DNA of 64,000 nt from Roseivirga sp. (GCA_029262895.1 JAJCYM010000064.1:62001-126000), one strand, 5' to 3'; positions 35,284 to 44,564 are shown, numbered from the stretch's first letter. Numbers and translations: made by a program. The notes: a model not told the origin generated them from the letters alone.

Positions 35284-35838
35284 ATGGCCGATCCATATAT
35301 TAAGGCACTTCATATTATCTTCATTGTCACCTGGTTTGCAGGGCTATTCTACATTGTCAGGCTATTTATTTATCAGGTAGAGGCGGCAGAAAAGCCTGAG
35401 CCTGAAAAATTAATTCTCGGAAAACAATTGGCCGTTATGGCCAAGCGACTTTGGACAATTATTACCTGGCCCTCAGCAGTGCTTACCCTGTTTTTTGGTT
35501 CATGGATGGTCATCAATCTACCGGCTATGCTGGAACTCACATTTATGCAGATCAAGCTGGGTTTTGTACTGATCTTGTACATTTACCATTTCGTATGCCA
35601 TAAGATTTATAAGCAGCTACAAAGTGGTGTGGTCAAATATACCTCCACCCAGCTCAGGATATTCAATGAGTTGGCTACAATAATTCTGATTTCCGTTGTG
35701 TTTATAATTGTATTGAAAGACGACCTGAATTGGATCAAAGGAACTCTAGGTTTCCTCCTGGTGAGCATTCTTTTAATGATGGGAATTAGAATATACAAGA
35801 GACTAAGATTGAGTAATGAGTCAAAAGAAAATAGCTAA
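35284..35838 (+). CDS. hemJ: Protoporphyrinogen IX oxidase HemJ
   Basis: A membrane protein of 184 residues with four or five helices. It has the HemJ signature KALHIIFIVTWFAGLFYIVR, with the conserved His in the first helix, and MAKRLWTIITWPSAVLTLFF with the conserved Arg-Leu-Trp. It oxidises protoporphyrinogen IX to protoporphyrin IX in haem synthesis. ATG at 35284 is used because the longer frame begins at TTG. Its stop lies inside the SCO gene's first residues, so the two are coupled. Confidence 0.9.
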   Translation: MADPYIKALHIIFIVTWFAGLFYIVRLFIYQVEAAEKPEPEKLILGKQLAVMAKRLWTIITWPSAVLTLFFGSWMVINLPAMLELTFMQIKLGFVLILYIYHFVCHKIYKQLQSGVVKYTSTQLRIFNELATIILISVVFIIVLKDDLNWIKGTLGFLLVSILLMMGIRIYKRLRLSNESKENS

Positions 35839-36478
35839 GCGAATGAAGAAATACAGTGCTTTACTGATTCTGATTATTGCCGCCATTGGAGCGGCCTGTG
35901 AATCTAAACAACCTCAAAGACTCAATATTTTTGGCAGAACGGAGTATAAGGAGGTTGATGGAAAGCTGGATACTATTTACCATACCATCCCGGACTACGC
36001 TTTTACGGATCAAGACAGTGCAGGTGTCACACCTGCTACTTTTGAAGGGAAAATTTACGTGGCGGACTTTTTCTTTGGTACCTGCCCAACCATATGCCCT
36101 GTGATGAAACGGCAAATGATCAGGCTTTACGATGAGTTTAAAGACAATCCTGAGTTTGCACTGCTCTCACACACGATTGACCCCGCTCATGACACCATTC
36201 CTTATCTGAAAGAATATGCGGCCAACATTGGGGTAATGGACAATTCGGTCTGGCATTTTGTCACCGGGGATATTGATGAAATCTACGATATCGCTGAAAC
36301 AGGTTATTATTCAGTGGCTGGCAAGGATGAATCCGTGGCTGGAGGATTTATCCATAGTGGTGCCTTTATTCTGGTAGACAAGGAGCGCAGAATTAGGGGT
36401 ATCTATGATGGCACTAAAAAGAATGAAGTGGACATCTTAATCAACGATATTCCAAAGCTTTTGTCCGAATACCAGTAG
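35816..36478 (+). CDS. SCO family copper chaperone (lipoprotein)
   Basis: A protein of 220 residues. The N-terminus has a lipoprotein signal to Cys28 (IGAAC). The thioredoxin-fold domain has the copper site CPTIC (Cys90 and Cys94) in FFFGTCPTICPVM and the distal His in GGFIHSGAFILVD. SCO proteins deliver copper to the CuA site of cytochrome c oxidase. ATG at 35816 overlaps hemJ; an internal ATG at 35843 (MKKYSALL) is an alternative start. The cytochrome c gene follows one base later. Confidence 0.92.
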   Translation: MSQKKIAKRMKKYSALLILIIAAIGAACESKQPQRLNIFGRTEYKEVDGKLDTIYHTIPDYAFTDQDSAGVTPATFEGKIYVADFFFGTCPTICPVMKRQMIRLYDEFKDNPEFALLSHTIDPAHDTIPYLKEYAANIGVMDNSVWHFVTGDIDEIYDIAETGYYSVAGKDESVAGGFIHSGAFILVDKERRIRGIYDGTKKNEVDILINDIPKLLSEYQ

Positions 36479-36479
36479 C

Positions 36480-36926
36480 ATGATGAAGAAAGCCTTTTTT
36501 TTATTAGTCATGATCATCTTCTGCTGGGGATGTCAGCCAGGCAATTCAGAGAAAAGTGCAACTGACAACCTAAGCCAAAAAGGACGTCACTACTATTCTA
36601 ATGGCAAAGTGCTTTACGAAACACTTTGCAGCAACTGCCATGGTGAGGATGGTACAGGTTTCAAAGCACTTATTCCTCCGTTAAAAAAGTCGGATTATCT
36701 TTTGGAGGACCTGAACAGGGCAGCTATCATTATCAAATTCGGTCAAAGAGGGCCTATTACGGTCAATGGTCAGGAGTTTAACCAACCTATGCCAGCCAAT
36801 CCTAAATTAACCAATATTGAAATTGCAGAGCTGATCACATATATCGGCAATTCATGGGGAAATGCTTCCGAAGAAATGACGATTGCTAAAGTGGAAGCAG
36901 CACTGGCTGCAGCCCGCAAGAACTAG
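36480..36926 (+). CDS. Lipoprotein monohaem cytochrome c
   Basis: A protein of 148 residues: a lipoprotein signal (FCWGC) followed by one cytochrome c domain with the haem site CSNCHGEDGTGF (Cys-Ser-Asn-Cys-His) and the Met ligand region near MPANPKLTN. It probably carries electrons to a terminal oxidase and is in an operon with SCO. Its stop shares the palindrome CTAG with the convergent gene downstream. Confidence 0.9.
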   Translation: MMKKAFFLLVMIIFCWGCQPGNSEKSATDNLSQKGRHYYSNGKVLYETLCSNCHGEDGTGFKALIPPLKKSDYLLEDLNRAAIIIKFGQRGPITVNGQEFNQPMPANPKLTNIEIAELITYIGNSWGNASEEMTIAKVEAALAAARKN

Positions 36927-37639
36927 TCAATAGTCTCCTCCTCTTTGAATCTCACATTCAGCAGTTTGAGATAGGCATAATCCATCACCTTAATTAGGCC
37001 ATCGGTATTCCGAACATCACAGTGATATTTGAAAAAGTCTGCGTAGGACACCTTTCCTGCTTCATTGTCTATCAGAAACAAATAGAAGTAGTTCTCGTTC
37101 TCCATCACTCCGTCAAAACCAATGCTGCCGTTGATTAAAAGAAGTAACGAATATTCTTGGCTGCTATTCACAATCAGCTCAGCGGGAGCATTCCAGTTTC
37201 CATAGTCAATTGTATCATTCTCCAGCACATGGGCCATCATTCTGCTTACTGAAAGAGGTAAAGTTGTGGTATCTGCCGAAAGCTGTTTGATATCCGCTGG
37301 AATTACCCGTTCAACCCAGTTTTGTACAAGAAATTGGTTTTCAATTCTGTCACCAAGGTCATCCGTGACTTTGGTCAGGTAAGCAGATTCTAAATCTGTT
37401 ACAAAATTGGTGGGGGTTAGATTGATATAAGGGGTCAATAGAGAAATTGCCTTTTCAGAACTGATGAATTTCCCTATTTCCACCTTCGGTTCGGGGTCGA
37501 GAACCTGGATTTTACGTTTGCACTTTGCTATTGGGTATTTAGCCTCAAAGGAATTTGATCTTAGAGAACCTACATGGACACATCCAAAAGAAAAAATGGA
37601 AAAGACCAAAAGAAGTGATATAAGGTTGAAGTACTTCAT
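36923..37639 (-). CDS. Paralogous lipoprotein 1 of unknown function
   Basis: A protein of 238 residues with a lipoprotein signal (FSFGC, Cys20). It shares a pattern with the next gene: AISLLTPYINL versus NISLLTPIVVF, QNWVERVIP versus DDWVDRVIP, LLINGSIGFDG versus MVVDAIVGFDG, and similar C-termini with the stretch VSYADFFKYHCDVRN. No recognised family. Possibly an envelope protein made as a duplicate pair. Confidence 0.65.
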   Translation of the reverse strand: MKYFNLISLLLVFSIFSFGCVHVGSLRSNSFEAKYPIAKCKRKIQVLDPEPKVEIGKFISSEKAISLLTPYINLTPTNFVTDLESAYLTKVTDDLGDRIENQFLVQNWVERVIPADIKQLSADTTTLPLSVSRMMAHVLENDTIDYGNWNAPAELIVNSSQEYSLLLLINGSIGFDGVMENENYFYLFLIDNEAGKVSYADFFKYHCDVRNTDGLIKVMDYAYLKLLNVRFKEEETID

Positions 37640-37712
37640 TATAGTGACGTCAGAAAGGTTGATTCAATAATAAGAATTTCACTTGCCAGTGAAACCTAAG
37701 AGGTAGACAACT

Positions 37713-38456
37713 TTACCCCCTTCTGAACCTGACCTCCAGAAGTTGAAGATAAGCATATTCAAGTACTTTTTGCAAAGAGGTGTTATCCCTTACATCACAA
37801 TGGAAAACATAATGGTCGGCAAAAGTAACCTTACGGGTTACGTTATCTATCACAAAAAACATTAGGTGATTTCCCGTCACTTCCGATTCCTCGAACTTCC
37901 CGAGCTCTTCAGGTTTCCAGAAAAATCGGTTTCGAACAATGGCCCCATCAAATCCAACAATTGCATCAACTACCATAAGCAAAGAGTAGTCCCTACTCCC
38001 CTGGGTTATAAAGGGTTCAGAAACTTTCCAATCGCGATAATCGATAGTATCCTGTTTATAGGTGAGCATCATGGATTTAATACTATCCGCATCTACACCC
38101 TGTAAATCATATTGTTTAGGAATCACCCTATCAACCCAATCATCGCGTAGAAATCGAGATTCAATACTGTCTCTGATGACAGAAGATGAGGTGGCAACAT
38201 ACGAGCTATCCAGACCACCTCGTTGGCGTGCTTTAAACACCACAATAGGAGTCAGTAAAGAGATGTTACGTCTTCGATCTATTCTTTGACCAATGGTAGT
38301 TTTTCTCTTTTTTCGATCTACGGGTACTTTACCACTACAATCTCGAATGGGGTTTTTACGAATAAAAGGGTTGCCACTGGCAAACCTCTGCTGACATCCC
38401 GTTGTTGCAGTCAAGGATATCAAAAGCAGTATTATCAAAGGTTTGAGGAGCCTCAT
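37713..38456 (-). CDS. Paralogous lipoprotein 2 of unknown function
   Basis: A protein of 247 residues from ATG 38456 (MRLLKPLIILLLISLTATTG then Cys). It is a clear paralogue of 36923-37639: same WVDRVIP, GFDG and FADHYVFHCDVRDNT segments and similar length. The longer frame up to 38519 begins at TTG and adds no sensible signal peptide. Function unknown. Confidence 0.65.
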   Translation of the reverse strand: MRLLKPLIILLLISLTATTGCQQRFASGNPFIRKNPIRDCSGKVPVDRKKRKTTIGQRIDRRRNISLLTPIVVFKARQRGGLDSSYVATSSSVIRDSIESRFLRDDWVDRVIPKQYDLQGVDADSIKSMMLTYKQDTIDYRDWKVSEPFITQGSRDYSLLMVVDAIVGFDGAIVRNRFFWKPEELGKFEESEVTGNHLMFFVIDNVTRKVTFADHYVFHCDVRDNTSLQKVLEYAYLQLLEVRFRRG

Positions 38457-38515
38457 AAAGTCCTTAAACTTTATTTGTTCATTGAATGTTTGATTTTTTT
38501 GCCACAAAAGTCGGT

Positions 38516-38956
38516 TCAACTACCCAAAACCTCTTTTGCTGACTTAATTGCGCTGTTGATGTTGTCGCGTACCTTTGAGACTCGTTCCTTTTCATCTGAA
38601 AGGAATTTGGCCGCATCCTCTGGATCGACTCCTGTTTTGAGCCCATTATCTTTATTCAAAAAGTTCTTCTCGCTTTTAGACCAATCGTTCATCCAGGTCA
38701 TCATACCACTGTAAGCCTCATCCAGACTGCCAGCCAAATTTTCAAGGTCGCCTACCGTCTGGGCATCAGCACTTGACTTCAACTCTTCCGATTTAGCGAG
38801 CACCTGTTTCTTCAAAGATCTCAATTCTCCCATCTTCGGCATTACCTCATCATGGATATCCATTACCTCATTTCTCAAGGCCACAGTATCAAGCTTTGGC
38901 CCTCCACAGGCCGTGATAATCAAAATCAGGGATAAAAAAATAGTTACTCTCTTCAT
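38516..38956 (-). CDS. Small helical lipoprotein
   Basis: A protein of 146 residues: lipoprotein signal MKRVTIFLSLILIITACGGP, then a mostly helical, charged domain rich in heptad-like Leu, Met and Lys repeats (ALRNEVMDIHDEVMPKMGEL, RSLKKQVLAKSEEL), probably coiled coil. No family assigned. It stands 59 bases upstream of the lipoprotein pair on the same strand. Confidence 0.65.
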   Translation of the reverse strand: MKRVTIFLSLILIITACGGPKLDTVALRNEVMDIHDEVMPKMGELRSLKKQVLAKSEELKSSADAQTVGDLENLAGSLDEAYSGMMTWMNDWSKSEKNFLNKDNGLKTGVDPEDAAKFLSDEKERVSKVRDNINSAIKSAKEVLGS

Positions 38957-39024
38957 GGGTTTAAAATTAGCTCAGTATGCCATTTCTACCAAGAGAAACG
39001 AATGTGTTAACGTTTCATTAAGAA

Positions 39025-39480
39025 TTAATAGGCTCCGGTGGCCAATCCAACAAATACACCTTCTTCCAGTATATACATCAGCTTGTCTGGATCTTCACTA
39101 TTGAGTTTTAACTTTCCGCGAATTTTTACTCGTTTTGCGGTATACTTAATTTTCTCCTTCATGGTAATCTCCATGACCGATTCCGGGCCGCCTGATCCAC
39201 AAAAGAAGCATTCGCTAATAGGCAGCGAAGATAAAATCAGTTGAGTAGGTTTGAACATACCCTCAAAAGGAATAATAAACCCATCCACTTCCACTTCAGT
39301 GCCTTCCAGCTTTATTGCCTCGGCATTAAAAACCGGTATATAGGCATCACCATATTCGTCCTTGGTTACCTTGTAATCTACCTCGGCCAGAGTTTTCCAG
39401 ATGTTTATCTTTTTATCTTGAGCCTGGATGGAACTTCCTATCCAAAATGAAACAACCAATACGACTAAAATCTTTCTCAT
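39025..39480 (-). CDS. Secreted DUF3299-like protein, partner of an ABC transporter
   Basis: A protein of 151 residues from ATG 39480 with a signal peptide (to IQAQ). Features: NIWKTLAEVDYKVTKDE, VDGFIIPFEGMF, LPISECFFCGSGGPESVME and a C-terminal beta part. The P..C.FCG..GP motif is like DUF3299 family proteins and is shared with the paralogue at 42729-43166. It follows the ABC permease gene by four bases, so it is the third gene of that transporter operon. I recall DUF3299 proteins next to the Vibrio zinc-regulated zrg transporter genes, so a metal link is plausible but inferred. Confidence 0.7.
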   Translation of the reverse strand: MRKILVVLVVSFWIGSSIQAQDKKINIWKTLAEVDYKVTKDEYGDAYIPVFNAEAIKLEGTEVEVDGFIIPFEGMFKPTQLILSSLPISECFFCGSGGPESVMEITMKEKIKYTAKRVKIRGKLKLNSEDPDKLMYILEEGVFVGLATGAY

Positions 39481-39484
39481 CTCC

Positions 39485-40711
39485 TTATTCTTGTGCCAAA
39501 ACCTGTGAAATATCCGTTTTGTATGCATTCAATGCAGGCAATAACGATGCTAAAATACCCACACCTAAGCTTATTAACAATATCCATACCTCTTGGGTTA
39601 CAAATGTAAAGCCTGTAATACCAACCTCTTCTGATTTCTCATAGTATTTAGCCAACAGTTCTATCAGTGCATGTCCAAAAAAGAAGCCAAGAATTCCACC
39701 GAGGGAAGTTATTATTGCTCCTTCCAATATGACATGCACAAAAAGCTTGATTTTTGAAGCTCCTAAGGATCTCATAATCGCCAAGTCATATTTTCGATCT
39801 TTCAGCGCATTGAAGAGCGAAATAAAAATGCTAAGTCCCGCAATGACAATGATGATGTAGGCAAAACTTCTGATCATATTAATCCCTATTCCAAGAAGGG
39901 AAAACAAACGCGCTGTTTCAAATGCCGGAGAAGCTGCCTGCATGTTAGTATTAGCGTTCACCATTCTGGGCATTTGAATTGCCCCCATTGGCGAACGATA
40001 CTGAATCAAAAGAGAAGTGATTTCACTGTTCTCATCACCTTCTGGAAAGCCTGTCTCATAGGCAGACCCGAGTACCTTTTGCTCATGCTCATCAGCATGT
40101 TCGTGCACTTGCCAAACGCTTTCGATATTGGTCAAAATCAGATTGTCCAACACGGTATTGCCACGCTCAAGCACACCGACAACTTTATAGACTGCCTCAT
40201 CATGCTCCAGGTCTGCCACGCTCATACCATGTGCTCCAAAGAACTCATCCCCAGGCTTCAGGCTTAATCTCTTGGCAACATTTGAGCCGATAACTGCCTC
40301 AAGGTTGTACTGCCAAAGCTCACCCTCCTGAATTTGTCCTTGGTACAAATTGAAATAGTCATGGTTGGTACCCACAATGCGAAAACCTCCATAATTATCT
40401 CCGAGTGCCAAAGGAATGGCTGATTTCACCAACCTATTACGCGTCAGGGTCCGTGCCTCCGATAGTTTAATATTCCCGGTAGGGAAATCTATATGATATA
40501 CATTAGCCAATATCAACTGAAGAGGGCTCCCTTTGGCTCCAACCACTAAGTCAATTCCTTTTTTATTGTTGGAAAGTTTATCATCCAATTGTGTGCTGAA
40601 GATGAGCAACACAAGAATGATGGCAATGCCTAAAGACATTAGCAGCACATTAAGCAATGTGTTGAGTGGCTTAGCCTTGATATAATTCCAGCTTAATGAA
40701 AACAGTGTCAT
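39485..40711 (-). CDS. FtsX/MacB-like ABC transporter permease
   Basis: A protein of 408 residues: a helix at 17-37 (LNVLLMSLGIAIILVLLIFS), a MacB periplasmic region (KKGIDLVVGAKGSPLQLILA), and three C-terminal helices of the FtsX type with RSLGASKIKLFVHVILEGAI and a last helix WILLISLGVGILASLLPALN. Works with the ATPase encoded just upstream (ATGA overlap) as a dimeric transporter of the MacB or LolCDE group. The substrate is unknown; the DUF3299-like gene after it suggests a metal or lipoprotein-related role. Confidence 0.88.
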   Translation of the reverse strand: MTLFSLSWNYIKAKPLNTLLNVLLMSLGIAIILVLLIFSTQLDDKLSNNKKGIDLVVGAKGSPLQLILANVYHIDFPTGNIKLSEARTLTRNRLVKSAIPLALGDNYGGFRIVGTNHDYFNLYQGQIQEGELWQYNLEAVIGSNVAKRLSLKPGDEFFGAHGMSVADLEHDEAVYKVVGVLERGNTVLDNLILTNIESVWQVHEHADEHEQKVLGSAYETGFPEGDENSEITSLLIQYRSPMGAIQMPRMVNANTNMQAASPAFETARLFSLLGIGINMIRSFAYIIIVIAGLSIFISLFNALKDRKYDLAIMRSLGASKIKLFVHVILEGAIITSLGGILGFFFGHALIELLAKYYEKSEEVGITGFTFVTQEVWILLISLGVGILASLLPALNAYKTDISQVLAQE

Positions 40712-41343
40712 GATTCATTAAGGTCTAAGTGTAAATCAAATTCCTTTTTGACGCGCTGGTCATGAGTGGCAATAATTAGCGAGGCTCCGTTCTTTTCAGC
40801 CTGCCCCTTCAGGAGATTAATTACTCTACTCGAGTTGTCATCATCCAGACTTGCGGTAGGTTCATCGGCTAAAATTACCCTCGGTTTATTCAATAATGCC
40901 CTGGCAATGGTCACGCGCTGCTGCTCACCCTGGCTAAGCCGCTTAACCCTGGCATTGATCTTATCCACCAAATCCAATTCGCTCAGCACAGCCCGAATTC
41001 TGTCTTTATCCTGAGCCATCCCTGAAAGATATTGTGCAAGGAGGAGATTACCCTGAACGGTTAATGCGCTAATCAAATGGGGTTTTTGAAATACCAGACC
41101 TATACTACGCCCACGGTATTTATCCCTGGCAGTGGCCGATTGCTTATAAAGGTCAATCCCATCTATTGTAACCTTGCCTTCTTTGGGTTTTAGCAATCCA
41201 CCCAGGATATGCAGTAATGTCGTTTTGCCACTTCCTGAGTTACCTAGAATCATCATATGCTGTCCTTCCCGGATTTCAATTCGTGGAATTGACAAGATCT
41301 CCTGGCCGGTATAGCCGAAATTCAGATTTTCAATGTGAACCAT
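40708..41343 (-). CDS. ABC transporter ATPase (MacB/LolD type)
   Basis: A protein of 211 residues: Walker A GNSGSGKTTLLHILGG, Q-loop FQKPHLIS, signature LSQGEQQRVTIARAL, Walker B VILADEPTASLDD and H-loop IATHDQRV. ATG at 41343 (MVHIENLNFGYTGQEI) gives the normal start; the upstream frame is too long. The gene is followed by its permease with an ATGA overlap. It drives the transporter with the DUF3299-like protein. Confidence 0.93.
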   Translation of the reverse strand: MVHIENLNFGYTGQEILSIPRIEIREGQHMMILGNSGSGKTTLLHILGGLLKPKEGKVTIDGIDLYKQSATARDKYRGRSIGLVFQKPHLISALTVQGNLLLAQYLSGMAQDKDRIRAVLSELDLVDKINARVKRLSQGEQQRVTIARALLNKPRVILADEPTASLDDDNSSRVINLLKGQAEKNGASLIIATHDQRVKKEFDLHLDLNES

Positions 41344-41527
41344 AATGCTCCTCTGGATTGACCAAAGAAACCATTTCCAATTCACAATTAAAACGTTTAA
41401 CCCATTATTGAGTCAAAACTATTCGTGGTTTAGGCACGTTAAATGTTGATCATTCCATTTTCTCATCCACTCGGAATGTGAAGAATAAATAATACATTTG
41501 CGGATTACAAAACCCGGAAACCGAGCT

Positions 41528-42727
41528 ATGTTGGATTTCTTTAAAAAGAAAAAGCAAGAGGAAAAAGAGCCAAAGCCCAAAAAGGGGTTCTTCAGAGAAT
41601 TAATCAACGACATTCTCTTTGCACTAATTGCGGTCACAATTATCCGAGGGCTTTTCATTGAGGCCTATGCTATCCCTACAGGATCAATGGAGAATTCCAT
41701 GCTAATTGGAGACCACCTTTTTGTAAGTAAGGTGCACTATGGTGCCAGAACTCCTAAAACCTTATTTCAATTTCCACTCGCCCATCAGAAATTTTGGGGT
41801 ACTGAAATCCCTTCCTATTCAGACATTGTTCAATTGCCCGTATATCGCCTCCCAGGTTTTCGCAAGGTAAGAAGAGGGGAACCTGTAGTATTCAACTATC
41901 CACCAGACCTGGATTTTCCATTGGACATTAAGACTTTCTATGTAAAGCGCTGCGTGGCTATACCTGGAGATGAATTTGAAATAAGGAATAAGCAGATATA
42001 CATTAATGGAGAGGCCTCGGAAAACCCTCCTGGTATGCAAACAAGCTACTTTGTAGAGTCTGACAGAGGGGTGCATTCGCGTTTTATGCGTGAGGTGAAT
42101 ATCACTGACTATGATGATGATAGCCCTAATAACGATTATGCGACCACGGCAATGCCCAATTACCGGCCTGAAGGCAAGGGTAAGTTAGGGTTCATTATCA
42201 AATCCGATCAGGCCAGAGCTGACCAGTTGGCAAAGTTCAATTTTATAAAAGGTATTGAGGAAATATTTTATGACTCACTGGACGTTGCATTTCCTGAAGC
42301 ACAGCTTTTTCAGGGATCCGAACACACTGGATATGACCCCATCACAGAATTCAATTGGACCCGCGATAATTTCGGCCCTCTTAAAATGCCGGCCAAGGGA
42401 GAAACCATTCAGCTCACTCAACGCAATATTGACCTATACAGAACTGTAATTGAGCATTTTGAAGGCAACGACAATGTAGTGGTCAGTCCAGGAGAGATTT
42501 CAATTGATGGAGAAAAAATTACGGAGTATACCTTCAAACAGGGTTATTATTTTATGGTTGGCGACAACAGGCATAACTCTGCTGACTCGAGGACCTGGGG
42601 TTTTGTTCCTGCAGACCATATTGTTGGAAAACCGTTGTTTGTTTTCTGGTCTGTAGACCGCACTGATCCCGATGGCGGATTCTTTTCAAATATTCGCTTC
42701 AACAGAATGTTCGATCTGATTAAATAA
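41528..42727 (+). CDS. lepB: Signal peptidase I
   Basis: A protein of 399 residues: cytoplasmic Lys-rich N-terminus, a helix at about 26-46, then the catalytic domain with Ser53 in PTGSMENSM and Lys140 in FYVKRCVAIPGDEF, and the late box GDNRHNSADSRTWGFVP. It cleaves signal peptides of exported proteins. It is longer than E. coli LepB because of an insertion of about 100 residues (YDDDSPNNDYATTAMPNYRP region), which is usual in Bacteroidota. ATG at 41528 is chosen over an earlier non-ATG frame. Followed closely by the second DUF3299-like gene. Confidence 0.94.
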   Translation: MLDFFKKKKQEEKEPKPKKGFFRELINDILFALIAVTIIRGLFIEAYAIPTGSMENSMLIGDHLFVSKVHYGARTPKTLFQFPLAHQKFWGTEIPSYSDIVQLPVYRLPGFRKVRRGEPVVFNYPPDLDFPLDIKTFYVKRCVAIPGDEFEIRNKQIYINGEASENPPGMQTSYFVESDRGVHSRFMREVNITDYDDDSPNNDYATTAMPNYRPEGKGKLGFIIKSDQARADQLAKFNFIKGIEEIFYDSLDVAFPEAQLFQGSEHTGYDPITEFNWTRDNFGPLKMPAKGETIQLTQRNIDLYRTVIEHFEGNDNVVVSPGEISIDGEKITEYTFKQGYYFMVGDNRHNSADSRTWGFVPADHIVGKPLFVFWSVDRTDPDGGFFSNIRFNRMFDLIK

Positions 42728-42728
42728 A

Positions 42729-43166
42729 ATGCGTAAGGGTGTTTTCATATTAGGCTATCTATTTTTAGGGTTTGGCCTATTTGCCCAATCAGGATCCAAT
42801 ATCTGGAAGACACTCGCCAAGGTAGAAATCAAGACTAAGTTTGATGAAAATCTTCAATTCGACATTGAATATCCTACTTTCAGTGAAGAAGTTAAGGCCT
42901 TGGATGGCAAGGAAATCACCATTTCAGGATTTATGATGCCTCTTGATGAACTCCGTGGTGAAAATTATTTTGTCATTTCCCTTTTACCCTTCAACAACTG
43001 TTTCTTTTGTGGTGGAGCGGGACCAGAAACGGTAATGGAAGTTTTCAGTAAAAAAGAAATTGACTTTACTGAAAAAAAAATCAAAGTTAAGGGCAAATTG
43101 ACCATCAACCCGAGCGATCCCATGAGGCTTATGTACATACTCAAAGGAGCTGTGTTGGTCAAATAA
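42729..43166 (+). CDS. Secreted DUF3299-like protein (paralogue)
   Basis: A protein of 145 residues with a signal peptide (MRKGVFILGYLFLGFGLFAQ). It matches 39025-39480: NIWKTLAKVEIKTKFDEN, ISGFMMPLDE, LPFNNCFFCGGAGPETVMEV and RLMYILKGAVLVK. It sits one base after lepB and twelve before the M28 peptidase gene, so it belongs to this operon and not to the ABC operon on the other strand. Confidence 0.68.
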   Translation: MRKGVFILGYLFLGFGLFAQSGSNIWKTLAKVEIKTKFDENLQFDIEYPTFSEEVKALDGKEITISGFMMPLDELRGENYFVISLLPFNNCFFCGGAGPETVMEVFSKKEIDFTEKKIKVKGKLTINPSDPMRLMYILKGAVLVK

Positions 43167-43178
43167 TTATATACAAGC

Positions 43179-44552
43179 ATGATGAAAAAACTCTTTACCC
43201 TTATTTTCCTGGGCATGTCGGCCTTTTCATTTGCCCAGAGTGCAGATGAAGTAATGATCCGAAAAATATTCGATGAGGCTCTTGAAAAAGGGCACAGCTA
43301 TGAAATGCTCAGGCAGCTCACAAAAGATGTCGGTGCTCGATTGAGTGGATCTCCGGGAGCCGCAGCTGCCGTGGAATGGAGCCGTCAGAAGATGATTGAA
43401 TATGGTTTCGATCGGGTTTTCCTACAGGAGGTTATGGTGCCACACTGGGTAAGGGGTAAAAAGGAAATTGGCAGAATCGTCAATTCCAGAAAACTCGGTT
43501 CTCAGGATGTCAACGTTGTGGCGCTTGGTAATTCGGTAGGGACAGGCCCCCGAGGAACTGTGGCCAAAGTAGTGAAGGTTAACGATTTTCAAGAGCTCGC
43601 AGCCTTAGGAAAGGAAAAAATTCAGGGAAATATTGTCTTCTTTAATCGCCCCATGGACCCGAAACTGACGGACACCTTCAGGGCTTATAGCGGAGCTTCC
43701 AATCAACGAGGCAACGGCCCCACCGAGGCTGCCAAATATGGCGCAATTGGGGTTGTTGTACGCTCGCTGAGTTCATTTAAAGATGATGTCCCACATACGG
43801 GAAGTACACGATATGGACTCAATGTTCCGAAAATCCCGGCAGTAGCAATCAGCACCAACGATGCCGACTTGTTGAGCGGATTGATGGAAGATGATGATGA
43901 ATTGGAATTCTATTTCGAGACACACAGCCAGATGTTGCCAGATGTACTCTCCCATAATGTGGTTGGCGAAATCAAAGGTTCTGAATATCCGGATGAAATT
44001 ATTGTAGTTGGTGGTCACCTCGATTCATGGGATTTGGCCGAGGGCGCTCATGATGACGGGGCAGGATGTGTTCAGTCCATCGAGGTATTGAGAATTATGA
44101 AGGCCATGGGTTATAAGCCGAAACGAACCATCAGGGCTGTCATGTTTATGAACGAAGAAAACGGACTACGGGGAGGTACAAAATATGCGGAACTGGCTGA
44201 GCAGAATGCTGAAAAGCACATTGCTGCAATGGAGTCCGACCGAGGAGGATTTCTTCCTGTAGGCTTCGGTATTTCAGGAACGGAAGCACAACAAAACAAA
44301 TTGATCGCATGGAAATCTCTTTTTGAAGCTTATGGTATCTACCAATTTAAAGTTGGTGGTGGTGGTGCCGACATTAGTCCTCTAAGAACTCAGGATGTCC
44401 CTTTGATCGGATATATTCCAGATAGTCAACGGTACTTCAAATACCACCATACGGGTATCGACAATTTTGAAGCTGTCAATCAAAGAGAATTGGAAATGGG
44501 TGCTGCGGCTATGGCAGCGGTAATCTTTCTGATTGATAAGTACGGACTGTAA
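43179..44552 (+). CDS. Secreted M28 family zinc metallopeptidase
   Basis: A protein of 457 residues with a signal peptide (to FAQ). The M28 (carboxypeptidase Q-like) domain has metal ligands GGHLDSWDLAEGAHDDGAG (His, Asp), the Glu pair FMNEENGLRGG and the late His ligand YHHTGIDNFE, plus a PA-type insert near residues 110-220. It is a periplasmic or extracellular aminopeptidase or carboxypeptidase. Ends in a strong terminator; the M14 gene follows. Confidence 0.93.
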   Translation: MMKKLFTLIFLGMSAFSFAQSADEVMIRKIFDEALEKGHSYEMLRQLTKDVGARLSGSPGAAAAVEWSRQKMIEYGFDRVFLQEVMVPHWVRGKKEIGRIVNSRKLGSQDVNVVALGNSVGTGPRGTVAKVVKVNDFQELAALGKEKIQGNIVFFNRPMDPKLTDTFRAYSGASNQRGNGPTEAAKYGAIGVVVRSLSSFKDDVPHTGSTRYGLNVPKIPAVAISTNDADLLSGLMEDDDELEFYFETHSQMLPDVLSHNVVGEIKGSEYPDEIIVVGGHLDSWDLAEGAHDDGAGCVQSIEVLRIMKAMGYKPKRTIRAVMFMNEENGLRGGTKYAELAEQNAEKHIAAMESDRGGFLPVGFGISGTEAQQNKLIAWKSLFEAYGIYQFKVGGGGADISPLRTQDVPLIGYIPDSQRYFKYHHTGIDNFEAVNQRELEMGAAAMAAVIFLIDKYGL

Positions 44553-44564
44553 AATCAATTATCG

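Noticed and set aside
39481-39528. Upstream extension of the first DUF3299-like protein
   Set aside because: It runs into the permease gene; the ATG at 39480 gives the signal peptide.
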